The notes: a model not told the origin generated them from the letters alone. A stretch of 64,000 nucleotides of DNA from Streptomyces sp. WM6386 (GCF_000972385.1 NZ_JXTE01000019.1:53363-117362), one strand, 5' to 3'; positions 16,901-24,968 are shown, counted from the stretch's first letter. Program-made: numbers and translations.

Positions 16901-17815
16901 CCCGGCGCCACCTCCGAGTTCGCCCGCCCGGACTTCGACGCCCCGCAGAACACCGGCCAGTTCGCCCGCTCCGAGTACGACGCCCCGCAGAACACGGGCC
17001 AGTTCGCGCGCCCCGGTACCGAGGCTCCGCAGAACGGCACGGGTTCGTTCGTCCGCCCGGACGTCTTCGGCGCCCCGGGGCAGAACAGCCCCTCGGCGAC
17101 AGGCCAGTTCACGGCTCCGCAGGGCTACGACAACGGCTCCACGGGCCAGTTCCCGATGCCGGGTCAGGACAGCGGCTCCACCGGCCAGCACGCTCTGCCG
17201 GGTCACCAGAACCCGCAGCACACCGGCCAGTTCGAGCGGCCGCAGACGAACGGTGGACGGGGTCCGGCCGACTTCGGCGCCCCGCGTCCCCCGGTCCCGC
17301 CGCGTCCTCAGCGTCCCGCCCGTCAGGAGCCCGAGGCGCTGCCTCCGGCGACGAGCGCCGGCGACGGACGGACGCCGCTGTACGACACCCTGGAGACCAA
17401 CTGGTTCCACGGTCAGCAGGGTGGCCAGCAGGGCAGCGCTCCGGCTCAGGCCCCGCAGCAGCCGCAGACTCCCGCGGCACCCCAGTCCCCCGCATCCGCT
17501 CCTCAGCGGACCGCGGCCAACGCCTCCTGGCGCAGCTCGCCGAACGACGATCTCGTCCGGCAGGCCGAGCGGGTCAGGCAGCCGGCCGCGGGCGGAGTCA
17601 CCACCTCCGGCCTGCCGCGCCGGGTGCCCCGGGCGAACCTCGTCCCGGGCACGGCTCAGCAGCAACAGCACCAATCCGGTCCGGCAGTCTCCCGTGCGCC
17701 TGATGACGTACGCGGCCGTCTGACCAATCTTCGTCGGGGTATCGCGCAAGGTCGTCAGGCCGGCACCGGCCAGACGGGCAGCTTCCCGAGCCCCACTCAC
17801 CAGCAGGAGCGTTAG
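13967..17815 (+). CDS. cvnA: Conservon sensor protein CvnA (histidine-kinase-like, nitrate/nitrite-sensing type)
   Basis: CvnA is the membrane receptor-like part of a conservon, which assembles a eukaryote-like G-protein complex. The 1282-residue product has a disordered N-terminal tail (1-100), TM1 (about 105-125), an extracytoplasmic helical sensor domain (about 130-410), TM2 (about 415-437) and HAMP. A degenerate phosphoacceptor region follows (LDHLATRMRRNGENLL, about 557). The HATPase domain has LLENATSFSS (about 630) and DTGIGLS (about 663). The last 560 residues are Gly/Pro/Gln-rich with repeats such as APQNTGQFAR around 988-1090. Start GTG 13967; GTG 14018 (VQGRFKRDG) is an alternative. 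No strong ribosome binding site at either. Confidence 0.93.
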   Translation: MSFRSRGGAPGPEVATLVQGRFKRDGSASAEPEPHGGTGPKGGSAPQHAQNPGQAATSGDGGERSGRPGAASSGPANPAAPTVKAPTGPTGPGSRIALRNWRISTRLVSLLALPVVAATSLGALRISDNMDDIQQLENMKLLTDMTKQATALADALQKERDLSAGPLAHGSSATEYTIKGLRDKTDRALEDFVDSSEEIDTEGGSLQGVRENVVLLVSNLRGIEKVRNTAYEQKNNSTQTVEAYHRLVTQLLDLSRDMAQATSNPEMIQRTRALAAFSAAKEYSSVQRAVLAAALPANKTSFGNLSKNDQLYAQSALSNEDAEIKSFQSIYGKSSAVELMEPISDNNSTIQSADTYASRALGSTEGLENLDKRSYQDWVDDSSSKIDQMGKIEHTLLEEMEQKARELRNESEQEAIISGALILLVLGISLVGAFVVARSMIRSLRRLEETATKVATDRLPELVKALSESDPQDVDTSVESVGVHSRDEIGKVAAAFDDVHREAVRLAAEQALLRGNVNAMFTNLSRRSQGLIQRQLSLISELESREADPDQLSSLFKLDHLATRMRRNGENLLVLAGEEPGRRWTRPVPLVDVLRAAASEVEQYERIELASVPTTEVAGRVVNDLVHLLAELLENATSFSSPQTKVKVTGHALPDGRVLIEIHDTGIGLSPEDLAAINERLASPPTVDVSVSRRMGLFVVGRLSQRHGIRIQLRPSDSGGTTALVMLPVDVAQGGKKPQPKPGQGAGGAPSAAQAAAGVGAGRRGPGQQGGSLGAGAAFGGGALGAGAQPGGRLNAGQGPRAALPGTGNGGRPGGAPGGARGPQAPSAPAQGRPSPAGAGAAFGGQAPGAPQGLQAAGTSAPQDAFGGSRGPVPPQQSAPAGNSGDEQQGGRRRGRQLPGRGGPRAELPGGAPQQPRTPSWSDENAQPQISHTSLDTPRGHDEQDAAQTSRMPRIDDRQGPGATTEMPAIPRSDGRQGPGATSEFARPDFDAPQNTGQFARSEYDAPQNTGQFARPGTEAPQNGTGSFVRPDVFGAPGQNSPSATGQFTAPQGYDNGSTGQFPMPGQDSGSTGQHALPGHQNPQHTGQFERPQTNGGRGPADFGAPRPPVPPRPQRPARQEPEALPPATSAGDGRTPLYDTLETNWFHGQQGGQQGSAPAQAPQQPQTPAAPQSPASAPQRTAANASWRSSPNDDLVRQAERVRQPAAGGVTTSGLPRRVPRANLVPGTAQQQQHQSGPAVSRAPDDVRGRLTNLRRGIAQGRQAGTGQTGSFPSPTHQQER

Positions 17816-18238
17816 TTGAGCCCGATGAGCCAGGCGGCACAGAACCTGAACTGGTTGATCACCAACTTCGTGGACAACACCCCTGGGGTGTCCCACACCG
17901 TCGTCGTGTCCGCCGACGGCCTTCTGCTGGCGATGTCCGAGGGTTTCCCGCGGGACCGTGCCGACCAGCTGGCGGCCGTCGCGTCGGGTCTCACCTCACT
18001 GACGGCCGGGGCCTCCCGGATCTTCGAGGGCGGCAACGTGGCACAGACGGTCGTCGAGATGGAGCGGGGTTTCCTGTTCCTGATGTCCGTCTCGGACGGC
18101 TCGTCCCTGGCCGTGCTGGCGCACCCCGACTGCGACATCGGCCTGGTCGGCTACGAGATGGCCCTGCTCGTCGACCGCGCGGGGGCGGTCCTCACGCCTG
18201 ATCTCCGCGCCGAACTACAGGGCAGTCTGCTTCACTGA
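17816..18238 (+). CDS. cvnB: Conservon roadblock/LC7 protein CvnB
   Basis: A 140-residue roadblock/LC7-fold protein, the class that pairs with small Ras-like GTPases. It reads MSQAAQNLNWLITNFVDNTPGV, VVVSADGLLLAMSEG and RADQLAAVASGLTSL. The start is TTG 17816, directly after the cvnA stop, with AGGAG six bases upstream; ATG 17825 would put that site 15 bases away. The second conservon has GTG at the same place, supporting this choice. It partners with CvnD and probably connects it to CvnA. The first 82 bases are identical to the second copy. Confidence 0.93.
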   Translation: MSPMSQAAQNLNWLITNFVDNTPGVSHTVVVSADGLLLAMSEGFPRDRADQLAAVASGLTSLTAGASRIFEGGNVAQTVVEMERGFLFLMSVSDGSSLAVLAHPDCDIGLVGYEMALLVDRAGAVLTPDLRAELQGSLLH

Positions 18239-18349
18239 CCGGCCCCGGATCCACCCGTCTCACCAAATCACCGTCCGGCCGCCACAATCCCCCCACCGGC
18301 CATGTCAGACGGCTTGACTGACCGACTTGCTGTCCCGTCCGGAGGATTC

Positions 18350-18745
18350 ATGACCCCGCCCACCGCCTCTCATGATCCGTACGCGGAGCCGTACGAGGAT
18401 GAGGGCGACCAGCCGCTGGTACGTCCGTACGCGATGACCGGCGGCCGGACCCGGCCGCGCTACCAGCTCGCCATAGAGGCCCTGATCAGCACCACGGCCG
18501 ACCCGGCGGCACTGATGGGCCTGCTCCCCGAGCACCAGCGCATCTGCCACCTGTGCCGTGAGGTGAAGTCGGTCGCCGAGGTGTCGGCGCTCCTGGCCAT
18601 GCCGCTCGGTGTGGCCCGCATCCTCGTCGCGGACCTCGCCGAGGCGGGTCTCGTCGCCATCCACCAGCCGGGCGGCGACGAGAGCACCGGCGCTCCGGAC
18701 GTGACACTGCTCGAAAGGGTGCTCAGTGGACTTCGCAAGCTCTGA
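18350..18745 (+). CDS. cvnC: Conservon DUF742 protein CvnC
   Basis: A 131-residue DUF742 protein. After a variable 35-residue lead, the conserved part reads LVRPYAMTGGRTRPRYQLAIEAL, LPEHQRICHLCREVKSVAEVSALL and the winged-helix-like LGVARILVADLAEAGLVAIHQPG. ATG 18350 has GGAGG five bases upstream. Unlike the tight A-B join, 111 bases separate it from cvnB. It overlaps cvnD by 20 bases. The role of CvnC inside the complex is not settled; the fold suggests protein binding. Confidence 0.93.
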   Translation: MTPPTASHDPYAEPYEDEGDQPLVRPYAMTGGRTRPRYQLAIEALISTTADPAALMGLLPEHQRICHLCREVKSVAEVSALLAMPLGVARILVADLAEAGLVAIHQPGGDESTGAPDVTLLERVLSGLRKL

Positions 18746-19301
18746 CGGAGGCCGGGCGACCACCTCCGCGAAGATCGTGGTGGCCGGCGGCTTCGGCGTC
18801 GGCAAGACCACGTTCGTGGGCGCCGTCTCCGAGATCAACCCGCTGCGCACCGAGGCCGTCATGACCTCGGCGAGCGCGGGGATCGACGACCTCACGCACA
18901 CCGGGGGCAAGACGACCACCACGGTCGCCATGGACTTCGGCCGCATCACCCTGGACCAGGACCTGATCCTGTACCTCTTCGGTACGCCCGGTCAGGACCG
19001 CTTCTGGTTCATGTGGGACGACCTGGTGCGCGGTGCCATCGGCGCGATCGTGCTGGTGGACACCCGCCGTCTCGCCGACTGCTTCCCCGCGGTCGACTAC
19101 TTCGAGAACAGCGGCCTCCCCTTCGTCGTCGCGCTCAACGGCTTCGAGGGGCACCAGCCCTACGCGCCCGAGGAGGTGCGCGAGGCGCTCCAGATCGGTC
19201 CGGACACCCCGATCATCACGACGGACGCCCGCCACCGCTCGGATGCGAAGAGTGCCCTGATCACGCTGGTCGAGCACGCTTTGATGGCACGGCTGCGGTA
19301 G
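18726..19301 (+). CDS. cvnD: Conservon Ras-like GTPase CvnD
   Basis: A 191-residue small GTPase of the MglA/Rup-like class found in conservons. G1 is GGFGVGKTT (about 21-29), G3 is FGTPGQDRFWF (about 87), and the G4 position reads ALNGFEG instead of NKxD, which is typical of this group. Its roadblock partner is CvnB. The GTG start lies inside cvnC with AAAGGG seven to eight bases upstream. The C-terminus ends LVEHALMARLR with no lipid-anchor cysteine. Confidence 0.94.
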   Translation: MDFASSDGGRATTSAKIVVAGGFGVGKTTFVGAVSEINPLRTEAVMTSASAGIDDLTHTGGKTTTTVAMDFGRITLDQDLILYLFGTPGQDRFWFMWDDLVRGAIGAIVLVDTRRLADCFPAVDYFENSGLPFVVALNGFEGHQPYAPEEVREALQIGPDTPIITTDARHRSDAKSALITLVEHALMARLR

Positions 19302-19680
19302 CACTCAAATCGTCCGTGTCATACGGAAGTTGTCGTAGACGCCCCGGAGCCGGCTGTGTCCTTTGACACGGTCGGCCCTGGTGTTCATAACGTTTCGGCA
19401 GAGGAATCGGGTGGTACGGCCACGCGTCGTTGTCAACCGGTCTCACTGCGCTCACAAAAGCCCCGTCATTTGACGGGGCTCGCTCTTTATGACCGTTTTA
19501 TCTAGGGCTTACATCACTCCGAATCCCCGCCCTCCCATGTTTGGAGGACGGTAGGCCGACATGCTGGAATGCCTGAACTGCCCAATAGTCAAAGACGTAC
19601 TCACTAGTCGATGGCGCACTGGGCTCTGAGAGACTGCGGCACGACGTTGGTGCCGACCCCGCCGGAAGGTTGTTGGTCGA
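19302..19680. other. 379-base region between the two conservons
   Basis: Contains the terminator at 19459-19480 and then about 200 bases that should hold the promoter of the second conservon. TGCTGGAAT at 19562-19570 repeats the motif upstream of the first conservon. A 22-codon frame from ATG 19560 follows GGAGG at 19542-19546, but I do not consider it supported. No other gene is seen. Confidence 0.5.
19459..19480 (+). terminator. Terminator after the first conservon
   Basis: AGCCCCGTCA and its exact complement with TT between them, followed by CGCTCTTTAT. The stem is 10 bp if counted fully; sterically 8-9 bp with a small loop. Confidence 0.85.
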
Positions 19681-22600
19681 GTGAGGCGAAGCAAGAACGG
19701 TCCCGAGCCGTCGGCCCGGGGCAACTTCACCCCGCCGCCGCGCGGAGCGGCGCCCGCCCCTGTGCCCGGTTCGGAACCGACGGCCGCGCCCGCTCCGAGC
19801 GGCGGCCGTCTCTCCCCGCGCAACTGGCGCGTGCCGACGCGGCTGAACGCGATCCTGCTCATACCCGTGCTGGTCGGCCTCGTCATGGGCGGCTTCCAGG
19901 TGAAGAGCTCGATCGACACCTGGCAGCAGGCCGAGGACGCGGAGAAGACCGCACGCCTGGTCCGGGCCGCCCTGACCTACGGCGACGCCCTCTACACCGA
20001 GCGCGACTCCACCGCCGCCCCGCTGCTCCAGGACCTGGGCGAGGACGACAAGACGGTCGTCGCCGCCCGCAAGGCCACGGACACCGCCGCCGACGCCTTC
20101 GACGAGGCCGCGCAGAACATGCCGCAGACGGCGGGCCTCCAGCGCCGCCTCCAGATCTTCCGCAAGGTGGAGCCGAACCTCCAGAAGCTGCGCGCGACGG
20201 CGTACACCTCCAAGCGCACCGGCGTACAGACCGAAGAGGGCTACGTCGAGGTCGCGCACCCCTTGATGGAGTTCTCCAACGAGCTCGGCCTGGGCACCGG
20301 AAACATCACCAGCTACGGCCGTACCGTCTACGCGATCGCGCTGACCAAGGCCTCGCTGTCGCTCGAGCGCGCCATCGGTATGCACCTGCTGATCAAGCCG
20401 GGCACCGACGCCAAGAGCTTCGCCGCCCAGCGCACCGCGCTCACCTCGTACGCCTACCTCGAGGGCATCGCCATCGAGGAGTACATCGGTGGTGGCACCG
20501 AGGCCGACGCCCAGAAGCTGGACACCCTGCAGAAGCAGGCGCTGGCCGACGGCGCGACGGCGGCCAAGGAAGCCAAGCAGAAGAACTCCGCCTATGTGCC
20601 GCCGCCGTCCGACCCGGTCGACATGGTCCGGGGCATCGGCGGTCTGACCTCCACGGACAAGTCCGAGCGTGACGTGCTCGCCACGAAGGGGATCACCGCC
20701 GAGAACTGGTGGGCGGTCAACACCCTCAAGTACAACGTCTACCGGACGATCGAGTCCGACATGGCCGACAAGGCCGTGGACGAGGCCGCCAGCATCGCCG
20801 ACGAGGCCCAGCGCGACGCCTTCATCACCGGTGCCGCCGTCGTGGTCGCCCTGCTCGCCGCGTTCATCCTGGCCGGCATGGTGGCCCGCCAGATGTCCCG
20901 CTCGATGCGCCAGCTGCGCAACGCCGCCTTCGGTATCGCCGAGCAGCGCCTGCCGATGCTGGTCGACCAGCTCTCCCGCACCGACCCCGGCCGGGTCGAC
21001 ACCCGGGTCACGCCGATCCCGATCACCTCGACCGACGAGATCGGCGAAGTCGCCCGCGCCTTCGACCAGGTCCACCGCGAGGCCGTCCGGCTCGCCGCCG
21101 AGCAGGCCCTCCTGCGGGGCAACATCAACGCGATCTTCACCAACCTGTCGCGCCGCAACCAGTCCCTGATCGAGGGCCAGCTGACCCTCATCACCGAACT
21201 GGAGAACAACGAGGCCGACCCGGACCAGCTGGAGAACCTCTTCCGCCTGGACCACCTCGCGACCCGTATGCGCCGCAACGGCGAGAACCTCCTGGTCCTC
21301 GCCGGCGAGGAGCCCGGCCGCCGCTGGGACCAGCCGGTCCCGCTGGTCGACGTGCTCCGCGCCGCCTCCTCCGAGGTGGAGCAGTACGAGCGCGTCGAGC
21401 TCTCGGGCGTCCCGGAGGCCGAGATCCACGGCCGCGCCGTGACCGACCTCGTGCACCTGCTCGCCGAGCTCCTGGAGAACGCCACCACGTTCTCCTCCCC
21501 GCAGACCAAGGTCCGCGTGACCGCGACCCGTCTCCCCGACGGCCGCGTGATGATCGAGATCCACGACAAGGGCATCGGCCTCACCGCCGAGGACTTCGCG
21601 GACATCAACCACAAGCTGGCCAACCCGCCGACCGTGGACGCCGCGATCTCGCAGCGCATGGGTCTGTTCGTGGTCGGCCGGCTGTCCGACCGGCACGGCA
21701 TCCGCGTCCAGCTGCGTCCCTCGGGCGAGCAGGCCGGTACGACCTCGCTGGTCATGCTGCCGGACGCGATCACCCACGGTGGTGGTGGCGAGCAGCAGCA
21801 GCCGTCCCAGGACGAGTTCACGGTCTCGCAGATCATCCCGGAGCAGAGCTTCGGCGGCGAGAACTTCAACAACGGCCTGCCGATGCGCACGGCCGCCGAG
21901 CTCGGCTTCGACGACAGCCGCTACACCGAGGTCCCGGACGACATACGCGAGCTGGACCCCGTGGGCCGCTCCCTCATGCGTGAGGAGCGCCGCGCGGCCC
22001 TGGAGGCCCAGCACGGCCAGCCGTCCCTGGACGGCCCCGCAAACTCGTACGCCGACGAGTTCGACGCGCAGCAGGCCGCCTACGACAACGGCCACGGCGG
22101 CTTCCAGCAGCCCTCCGGCTACGAGGAGCAGCAGCAGGCGCCCTACGCCGAGCCGCAGCGCGCCGCGTACGAGGAGCCGCAGCAGGCGTCGTACGACGAG
22201 CAGTACTACGCGCCGAACGGCGGTGTGCCGCAGAACGACGCCTTCTCGCCGAACGGCGGCTACCCCGAGCCCACGTATGCGGAGCCTGCCCAGGCGGACC
22301 ACACGTCGGTCCCGGAGTCCATCCCGGCCTTCGAGGAGCGGCGCTACCAGGACGACTGGCCGCAGCAGGACGGGTACCAGAACGGGTACCAGGGCCAGTA
22401 CGCTCCCGAAGCGGAATCCGCGCAGGCCGCTGACGTCGGTGAGCGCGACCACGTAGGCTTCGACCGTCCGGGTCCGGCCCCGTCGGCCGCTCACGACCTG
22501 ACCGAGGCGGGGCTCCCCCGCCGCGGATCCGGCGGGGGCGGAGCGAACGGCACGGCCCGTGCGAACGGAACGAACGGCACGGGCAGCACGACCGACATGT

Positions 22601-22959
22601 TCGGCTCGCGGCACGTGACCCAGGAACCGCCGGCCTCCGCACCGGAGAGCAACGGCAATGGCAACGGTGACTGGCGCTCGGCCAACGACGAGCGCTGGCA
22701 GCAGGCTTCGGCGCTCAAGAAGCCCAAGGCGGGCGGGGTCACCTCCTCCGGTCTGCCGAGGCGGGTGCCCAAGGCCAACCTGGTCGAGGGAGCCGCCGAG
22801 ACCACCCCCCAGGGCGGCCCACAGGTCTCCCGCGCTCCCGAGGACGTCCGGGGCAGGTTGAGCAACCTGCGCCGCGGTGTCGAGCGGGGTCGCAGCGCAA
22901 GCAGTGAAACGAACGGTCAGGGCTTCGGTTCTGACAGCACCTACAACCAGGAGCGTTAG
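19681..22959 (+). CDS. cvnA: Second conservon sensor protein CvnA
   Basis: A 1092-residue CvnA paralogue of the first copy. Disordered tail (1-45), TM1 (about 55-77), a sensor domain (about 80-375), TM2 (about 380-402), HAMP. Then LDHLATRMRRNGENLL (about 525), LLENATTFSSP (about 598) and DKGIGLT (about 629), and a Gln/Tyr/Glu-rich tail of about 400 residues with patches such as EEPQQASYDEQYYAP. The kinase core is nearly identical to the first copy, while the sensor domain and tail diverge, so the two probably sense different inputs. GTG 19681 has GGAAGG 11 bases upstream. It ends two bases before cvnB. Confidence 0.93.
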   Translation: MRRSKNGPEPSARGNFTPPPRGAAPAPVPGSEPTAAPAPSGGRLSPRNWRVPTRLNAILLIPVLVGLVMGGFQVKSSIDTWQQAEDAEKTARLVRAALTYGDALYTERDSTAAPLLQDLGEDDKTVVAARKATDTAADAFDEAAQNMPQTAGLQRRLQIFRKVEPNLQKLRATAYTSKRTGVQTEEGYVEVAHPLMEFSNELGLGTGNITSYGRTVYAIALTKASLSLERAIGMHLLIKPGTDAKSFAAQRTALTSYAYLEGIAIEEYIGGGTEADAQKLDTLQKQALADGATAAKEAKQKNSAYVPPPSDPVDMVRGIGGLTSTDKSERDVLATKGITAENWWAVNTLKYNVYRTIESDMADKAVDEAASIADEAQRDAFITGAAVVVALLAAFILAGMVARQMSRSMRQLRNAAFGIAEQRLPMLVDQLSRTDPGRVDTRVTPIPITSTDEIGEVARAFDQVHREAVRLAAEQALLRGNINAIFTNLSRRNQSLIEGQLTLITELENNEADPDQLENLFRLDHLATRMRRNGENLLVLAGEEPGRRWDQPVPLVDVLRAASSEVEQYERVELSGVPEAEIHGRAVTDLVHLLAELLENATTFSSPQTKVRVTATRLPDGRVMIEIHDKGIGLTAEDFADINHKLANPPTVDAAISQRMGLFVVGRLSDRHGIRVQLRPSGEQAGTTSLVMLPDAITHGGGGEQQQPSQDEFTVSQIIPEQSFGGENFNNGLPMRTAAELGFDDSRYTEVPDDIRELDPVGRSLMREERRAALEAQHGQPSLDGPANSYADEFDAQQAAYDNGHGGFQQPSGYEEQQQAPYAEPQRAAYEEPQQASYDEQYYAPNGGVPQNDAFSPNGGYPEPTYAEPAQADHTSVPESIPAFEERRYQDDWPQQDGYQNGYQGQYAPEAESAQAADVGERDHVGFDRPGPAPSAAHDLTEAGLPRRGSGGGGANGTARANGTNGTGSTTDMFGSRHVTQEPPASAPESNGNGNGDWRSANDERWQQASALKKPKAGGVTSSGLPRRVPKANLVEGAAETTPQGGPQVSRAPEDVRGRLSNLRRGVERGRSASSETNGQGFGSDSTYNQER

Positions 22960-22960
22960 T

Positions 22961-23383
22961 GTGAGCCCGATGAGCCAGGCGGCACAGAACCTGAACTGGT
23001 TGATCACCAACTTCGTGGACAACACCCCTGGGGTGTCCCACACGGTGGTGGTCTCCGCCGACGGACTCCTTCTGGCGATGTCCGAGGGTTTTCCGCGTGA
23101 CCGCGCCGACCAGCTTGCGGCCGTCGCCTCCGGTCTGACCTCACTGACCGCCGGTGCCTCGCGCATCTTCGAGGGCGGCAGCGTGAACCAGACGGTTGTG
23201 GAGATGGAGCGGGGATTCCTCTTCATCATGTCCGTCTCCGACGGATCCTCGCTCGCAGTTCTCGCACATCCCGAGGCGGACATCGGTCTCATCGGGTACG
23301 AGATGGCGCTTCTGGTGGACCGTGCAGGTACGGTCCTGACGCCCGACCTTCGGGCCGAGCTCCAAGGGAGCCTTCTCAACTAA
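22961..23383 (+). CDS. cvnB: Second conservon roadblock/LC7 protein CvnB
   Basis: A 140-residue roadblock/LC7 protein nearly identical to the first copy; differences include NVAQ to SVNQ and DCDIGLV to EADIGLI. GTG 22961 has AGGAG seven bases upstream inside the end of cvnA. Eighty-two bases from the second base of the start codon are identical to the first copy. Such similar B proteins could cross-pair between the two conservons. Confidence 0.93.
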   Translation: MSPMSQAAQNLNWLITNFVDNTPGVSHTVVVSADGLLLAMSEGFPRDRADQLAAVASGLTSLTAGASRIFEGGSVNQTVVEMERGFLFIMSVSDGSSLAVLAHPEADIGLIGYEMALLVDRAGTVLTPDLRAELQGSLLN

Positions 23384-23480
23384 CAGACAGACGGTGCGTT
23401 TTGGCGTCCCGAGGCCATAAGGTTTCGGGACGCGGCTCCACAGTGATGCGGTGCCCGGCACAGTCGGAGGAGGAGAGAAA

Positions 23481-24059
23481 GTGGCAACACCCCCAGGCGG
23501 TTCATCGTCCGGTAATTGGTCGTACGGCCCTGGCCAGGGTCAGAACGACGGTTCCCAGAACCCGAACCGTTACAACTTCCCCTCCGCACCGAGCCATCGG
23601 CAGCCGTACGCGCCCCAGGGCCCCGGGCCCTCGCCGTACGACCAGCCGTCGGCACCGCGTATCCAGCCTGTGCAGCCGCAGCGACGCGCTCCTGAGCCGG
23701 CGCCCGCAGGGGCGTCGAACAACCCCTTGGTGCGCCCGTACGCCATGACCGGCGGCCGGACGCGCCCGCGCTACCAGCTCGCCATCGAGGCACTGGTGCA
23801 CACCACCGCGCAGCCGCACCAGATGCAGGGCCAGTTGCCCGAGCATCAGCGGATCTGCAACCTCTGCCGGGAGATCAAGTCGGTAGCCGAGGTCTCGGCT
23901 CTGCTCACGATCCCTCTCGGCGTGGCCAGGATCCTCGTCGCCGACTTGGCGGAGGCGGGCCTGGTCGCCATTCATCAGCCCGGCGGCGACGAGAACGCCG
24001 GCGGCCAGCCAGACGTGACACTGCTCGAAAGGGTGCTCAGTGGACTTCGCAAGCTCTAG
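23481..24059 (+). CDS. cvnC: Second conservon DUF742 protein CvnC
   Basis: A 192-residue DUF742 protein with an N-terminal Pro/Gln-rich extension of about 90 residues (SYGPGQGQNDGSQ, PSPYDQPSAPRIQPVQPQ) that the first copy lacks. The conserved part (LVRPYAMTGGRTRPRYQLAIEAL onward) closely follows the first copy. GTG 23481 has GGAGGAGAG a few bases upstream. It overlaps cvnD by 20 bases. The extension resembles the low-complexity tails of the CvnA proteins. Confidence 0.93.
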   Translation: MATPPGGSSSGNWSYGPGQGQNDGSQNPNRYNFPSAPSHRQPYAPQGPGPSPYDQPSAPRIQPVQPQRRAPEPAPAGASNNPLVRPYAMTGGRTRPRYQLAIEALVHTTAQPHQMQGQLPEHQRICNLCREIKSVAEVSALLTIPLGVARILVADLAEAGLVAIHQPGGDENAGGQPDVTLLERVLSGLRKL

Positions 24060-24621
24060 CGGCGGTCCTTCCCGCTCCACCACCTCGGCGAAGATCGTGG
24101 TGGCGGGTGGCTTCGGCGTGGGCAAGACCACGTTCGTCGGGGCCGTTTCGGAGATCAACCCGCTGCGCACCGAGGCCGTCATGACGTCCGCTTCCGCGGG
24201 CATCGACGACCTCACCCACACCGGTGACAAGACCACCACCACGGTGGCCATGGACTTCGGCCGTATCACCCTGGACCAGGACCTGATCCTGTACCTCTTC
24301 GGTACGCCCGGTCAGGACCGCTTCTGGTTCATGTGGGACGACCTGGTGCGCGGCGCCATCGGCGCGATCGTCCTCGTTGACACGAGGCGCCTTGCCGACT
24401 GTTTCCCGGCTGTCGACTACTTCGAGAACTCGGGGCTTCCTTTTGTGATCGCCCTGAACGGGTTCGACGGGAACCAGCCGTACAACCCGGACGAGGTGCG
24501 CGAGGCGCTCCAGATCGGCCCGGACACCCCGATCATCACGACGGACGCGCGCCACCGTGCGGACGCGAAGTCGGCGCTGATCACTCTCGTGGAGCACGCG
24601 CTCATGGCGCGCCTGCGGTAA
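24040..24621 (+). CDS. cvnD: Second conservon Ras-like GTPase CvnD
   Basis: A 193-residue GTPase with G1 GGFGVGKTT, G3 FGTPGQDRFWF and a divergent G4 (ALNGFDG). It is almost identical in protein sequence to the first CvnD, with an extra SRS near the N-terminus. A DNA stretch of about 84 bases around the G3 motif (24270-24353) is identical to 18950-19033. The GTG start lies in cvnC. Confidence 0.94.
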   Translation: MDFASSSGGPSRSTTSAKIVVAGGFGVGKTTFVGAVSEINPLRTEAVMTSASAGIDDLTHTGDKTTTTVAMDFGRITLDQDLILYLFGTPGQDRFWFMWDDLVRGAIGAIVLVDTRRLADCFPAVDYFENSGLPFVIALNGFDGNQPYNPDEVREALQIGPDTPIITTDARHRADAKSALITLVEHALMARLR

Positions 24622-24642
24622 CTGCTTCTCTTTGCGGCTACT

Positions 24643-24681
24643 GGGCTGCCACGGACGGCTGTACGCCGTCTGCGGCAGCCC
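24643..24681 (+). terminator. Terminator of the second conservon
   Basis: GGGCTGCC and GGCAGCCC enclose an inner stem (GACGGC with GCCGTC, loop TGTAC). About 15 of 17 pairs match. It starts 22 bases after the cvnD stop. Confidence 0.8.
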
Positions 24682-24719
24682 CGTGGCTTGTCGCGCAGTT
24701 CCTCGCGCCCCTAAAAGCC
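24682..24719. repeat. Dispersed Streptomyces intergenic repeat (reverse copy)
   Basis: The sequence contains TTGTCGCGCAGTTCCTCGCG followed by CCCCTAAAAG, the reverse of the common GGGGCGCGAGGAACTGCGCGACAAGCC type. It matches the outer parts of the repeat at 3142-3213. No coding content. Confidence 0.6.
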
Positions 24720-24723
24720 AAAA

Positions 24724-24763
24724 GCCTGAGGGCCCCCTCTCTTTCGAGAGGGGGCCCTCAGGC
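24724..24763. terminator. Very long bidirectional terminator before accE
   Basis: An 18-bp perfect stem (GCCTGAGGGCCCCCTCTC and its complement) with a TTTC loop. It lies 13 bases beyond the accE stop and also faces the second conservon. Confidence 0.9.
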
Positions 24764-24776
24764 GTCGTACGCGCGC

Positions 24777-24968
24777 TCAGTGCCAGCTGTGCGGGGCTCG
24801 GAAGCCGCCCTCGCGTTCCAGGCGGCGCCAGCCGGCCCTGGGGTGGGGGCGGTGCTGGTCCGGGGAAGCGGGCTGGGCGGCGGCGCGGGCCAGGAGGATC
24901 GCGGTGATCGCGGCGACTTCCTCGGGCTCGGCGTGGCCCTTCTCGACGCGGATGTCGGGAGTGTTCAT
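24777..24968 (-). CDS. accE: Acyl-CoA carboxylase epsilon subunit
   Basis: A 63-residue epsilon subunit, a small protein peculiar to actinomycete acyl-CoA carboxylases that stabilises the beta-alpha complex. It begins MNTPDIRVEKGHAEPEEVAAITAILLARAAA and ends WRRLEREGGFRAPHSWH, the usual WxxxxxxR...W pattern. It follows accB on the same strand with 57 bases between and is closed by a long hairpin. The biotinylated alpha subunit is not in the window. Confidence 0.93.
   Translation of the reverse strand: MNTPDIRVEKGHAEPEEVAAITAILLARAAAQPASPDQHRPHPRAGWRRLEREGGFRAPHSWH

Noticed and set aside
16930..17235. Regular repeats resembling a CRISPR array
   Set aside because: They are in-frame coding repeats (NTGQF units) with degenerate DNA and no constant spacer length. 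I see no CRISPR array in the window.
14015..17896. Minus-strand open frame of 1293 codons opposite cvnA (and a similar one opposite the second conservon)
   Set aside because: Mirror frame of a gene with strong codon bias; no homology in the translation.
19560..19628. 22-codon frame MLECLNCPIVKDVL upstream of the second conservon
   Set aside because: The GGAGG is 13 bases away and the peptide has no parallel; chance cannot be excluded.
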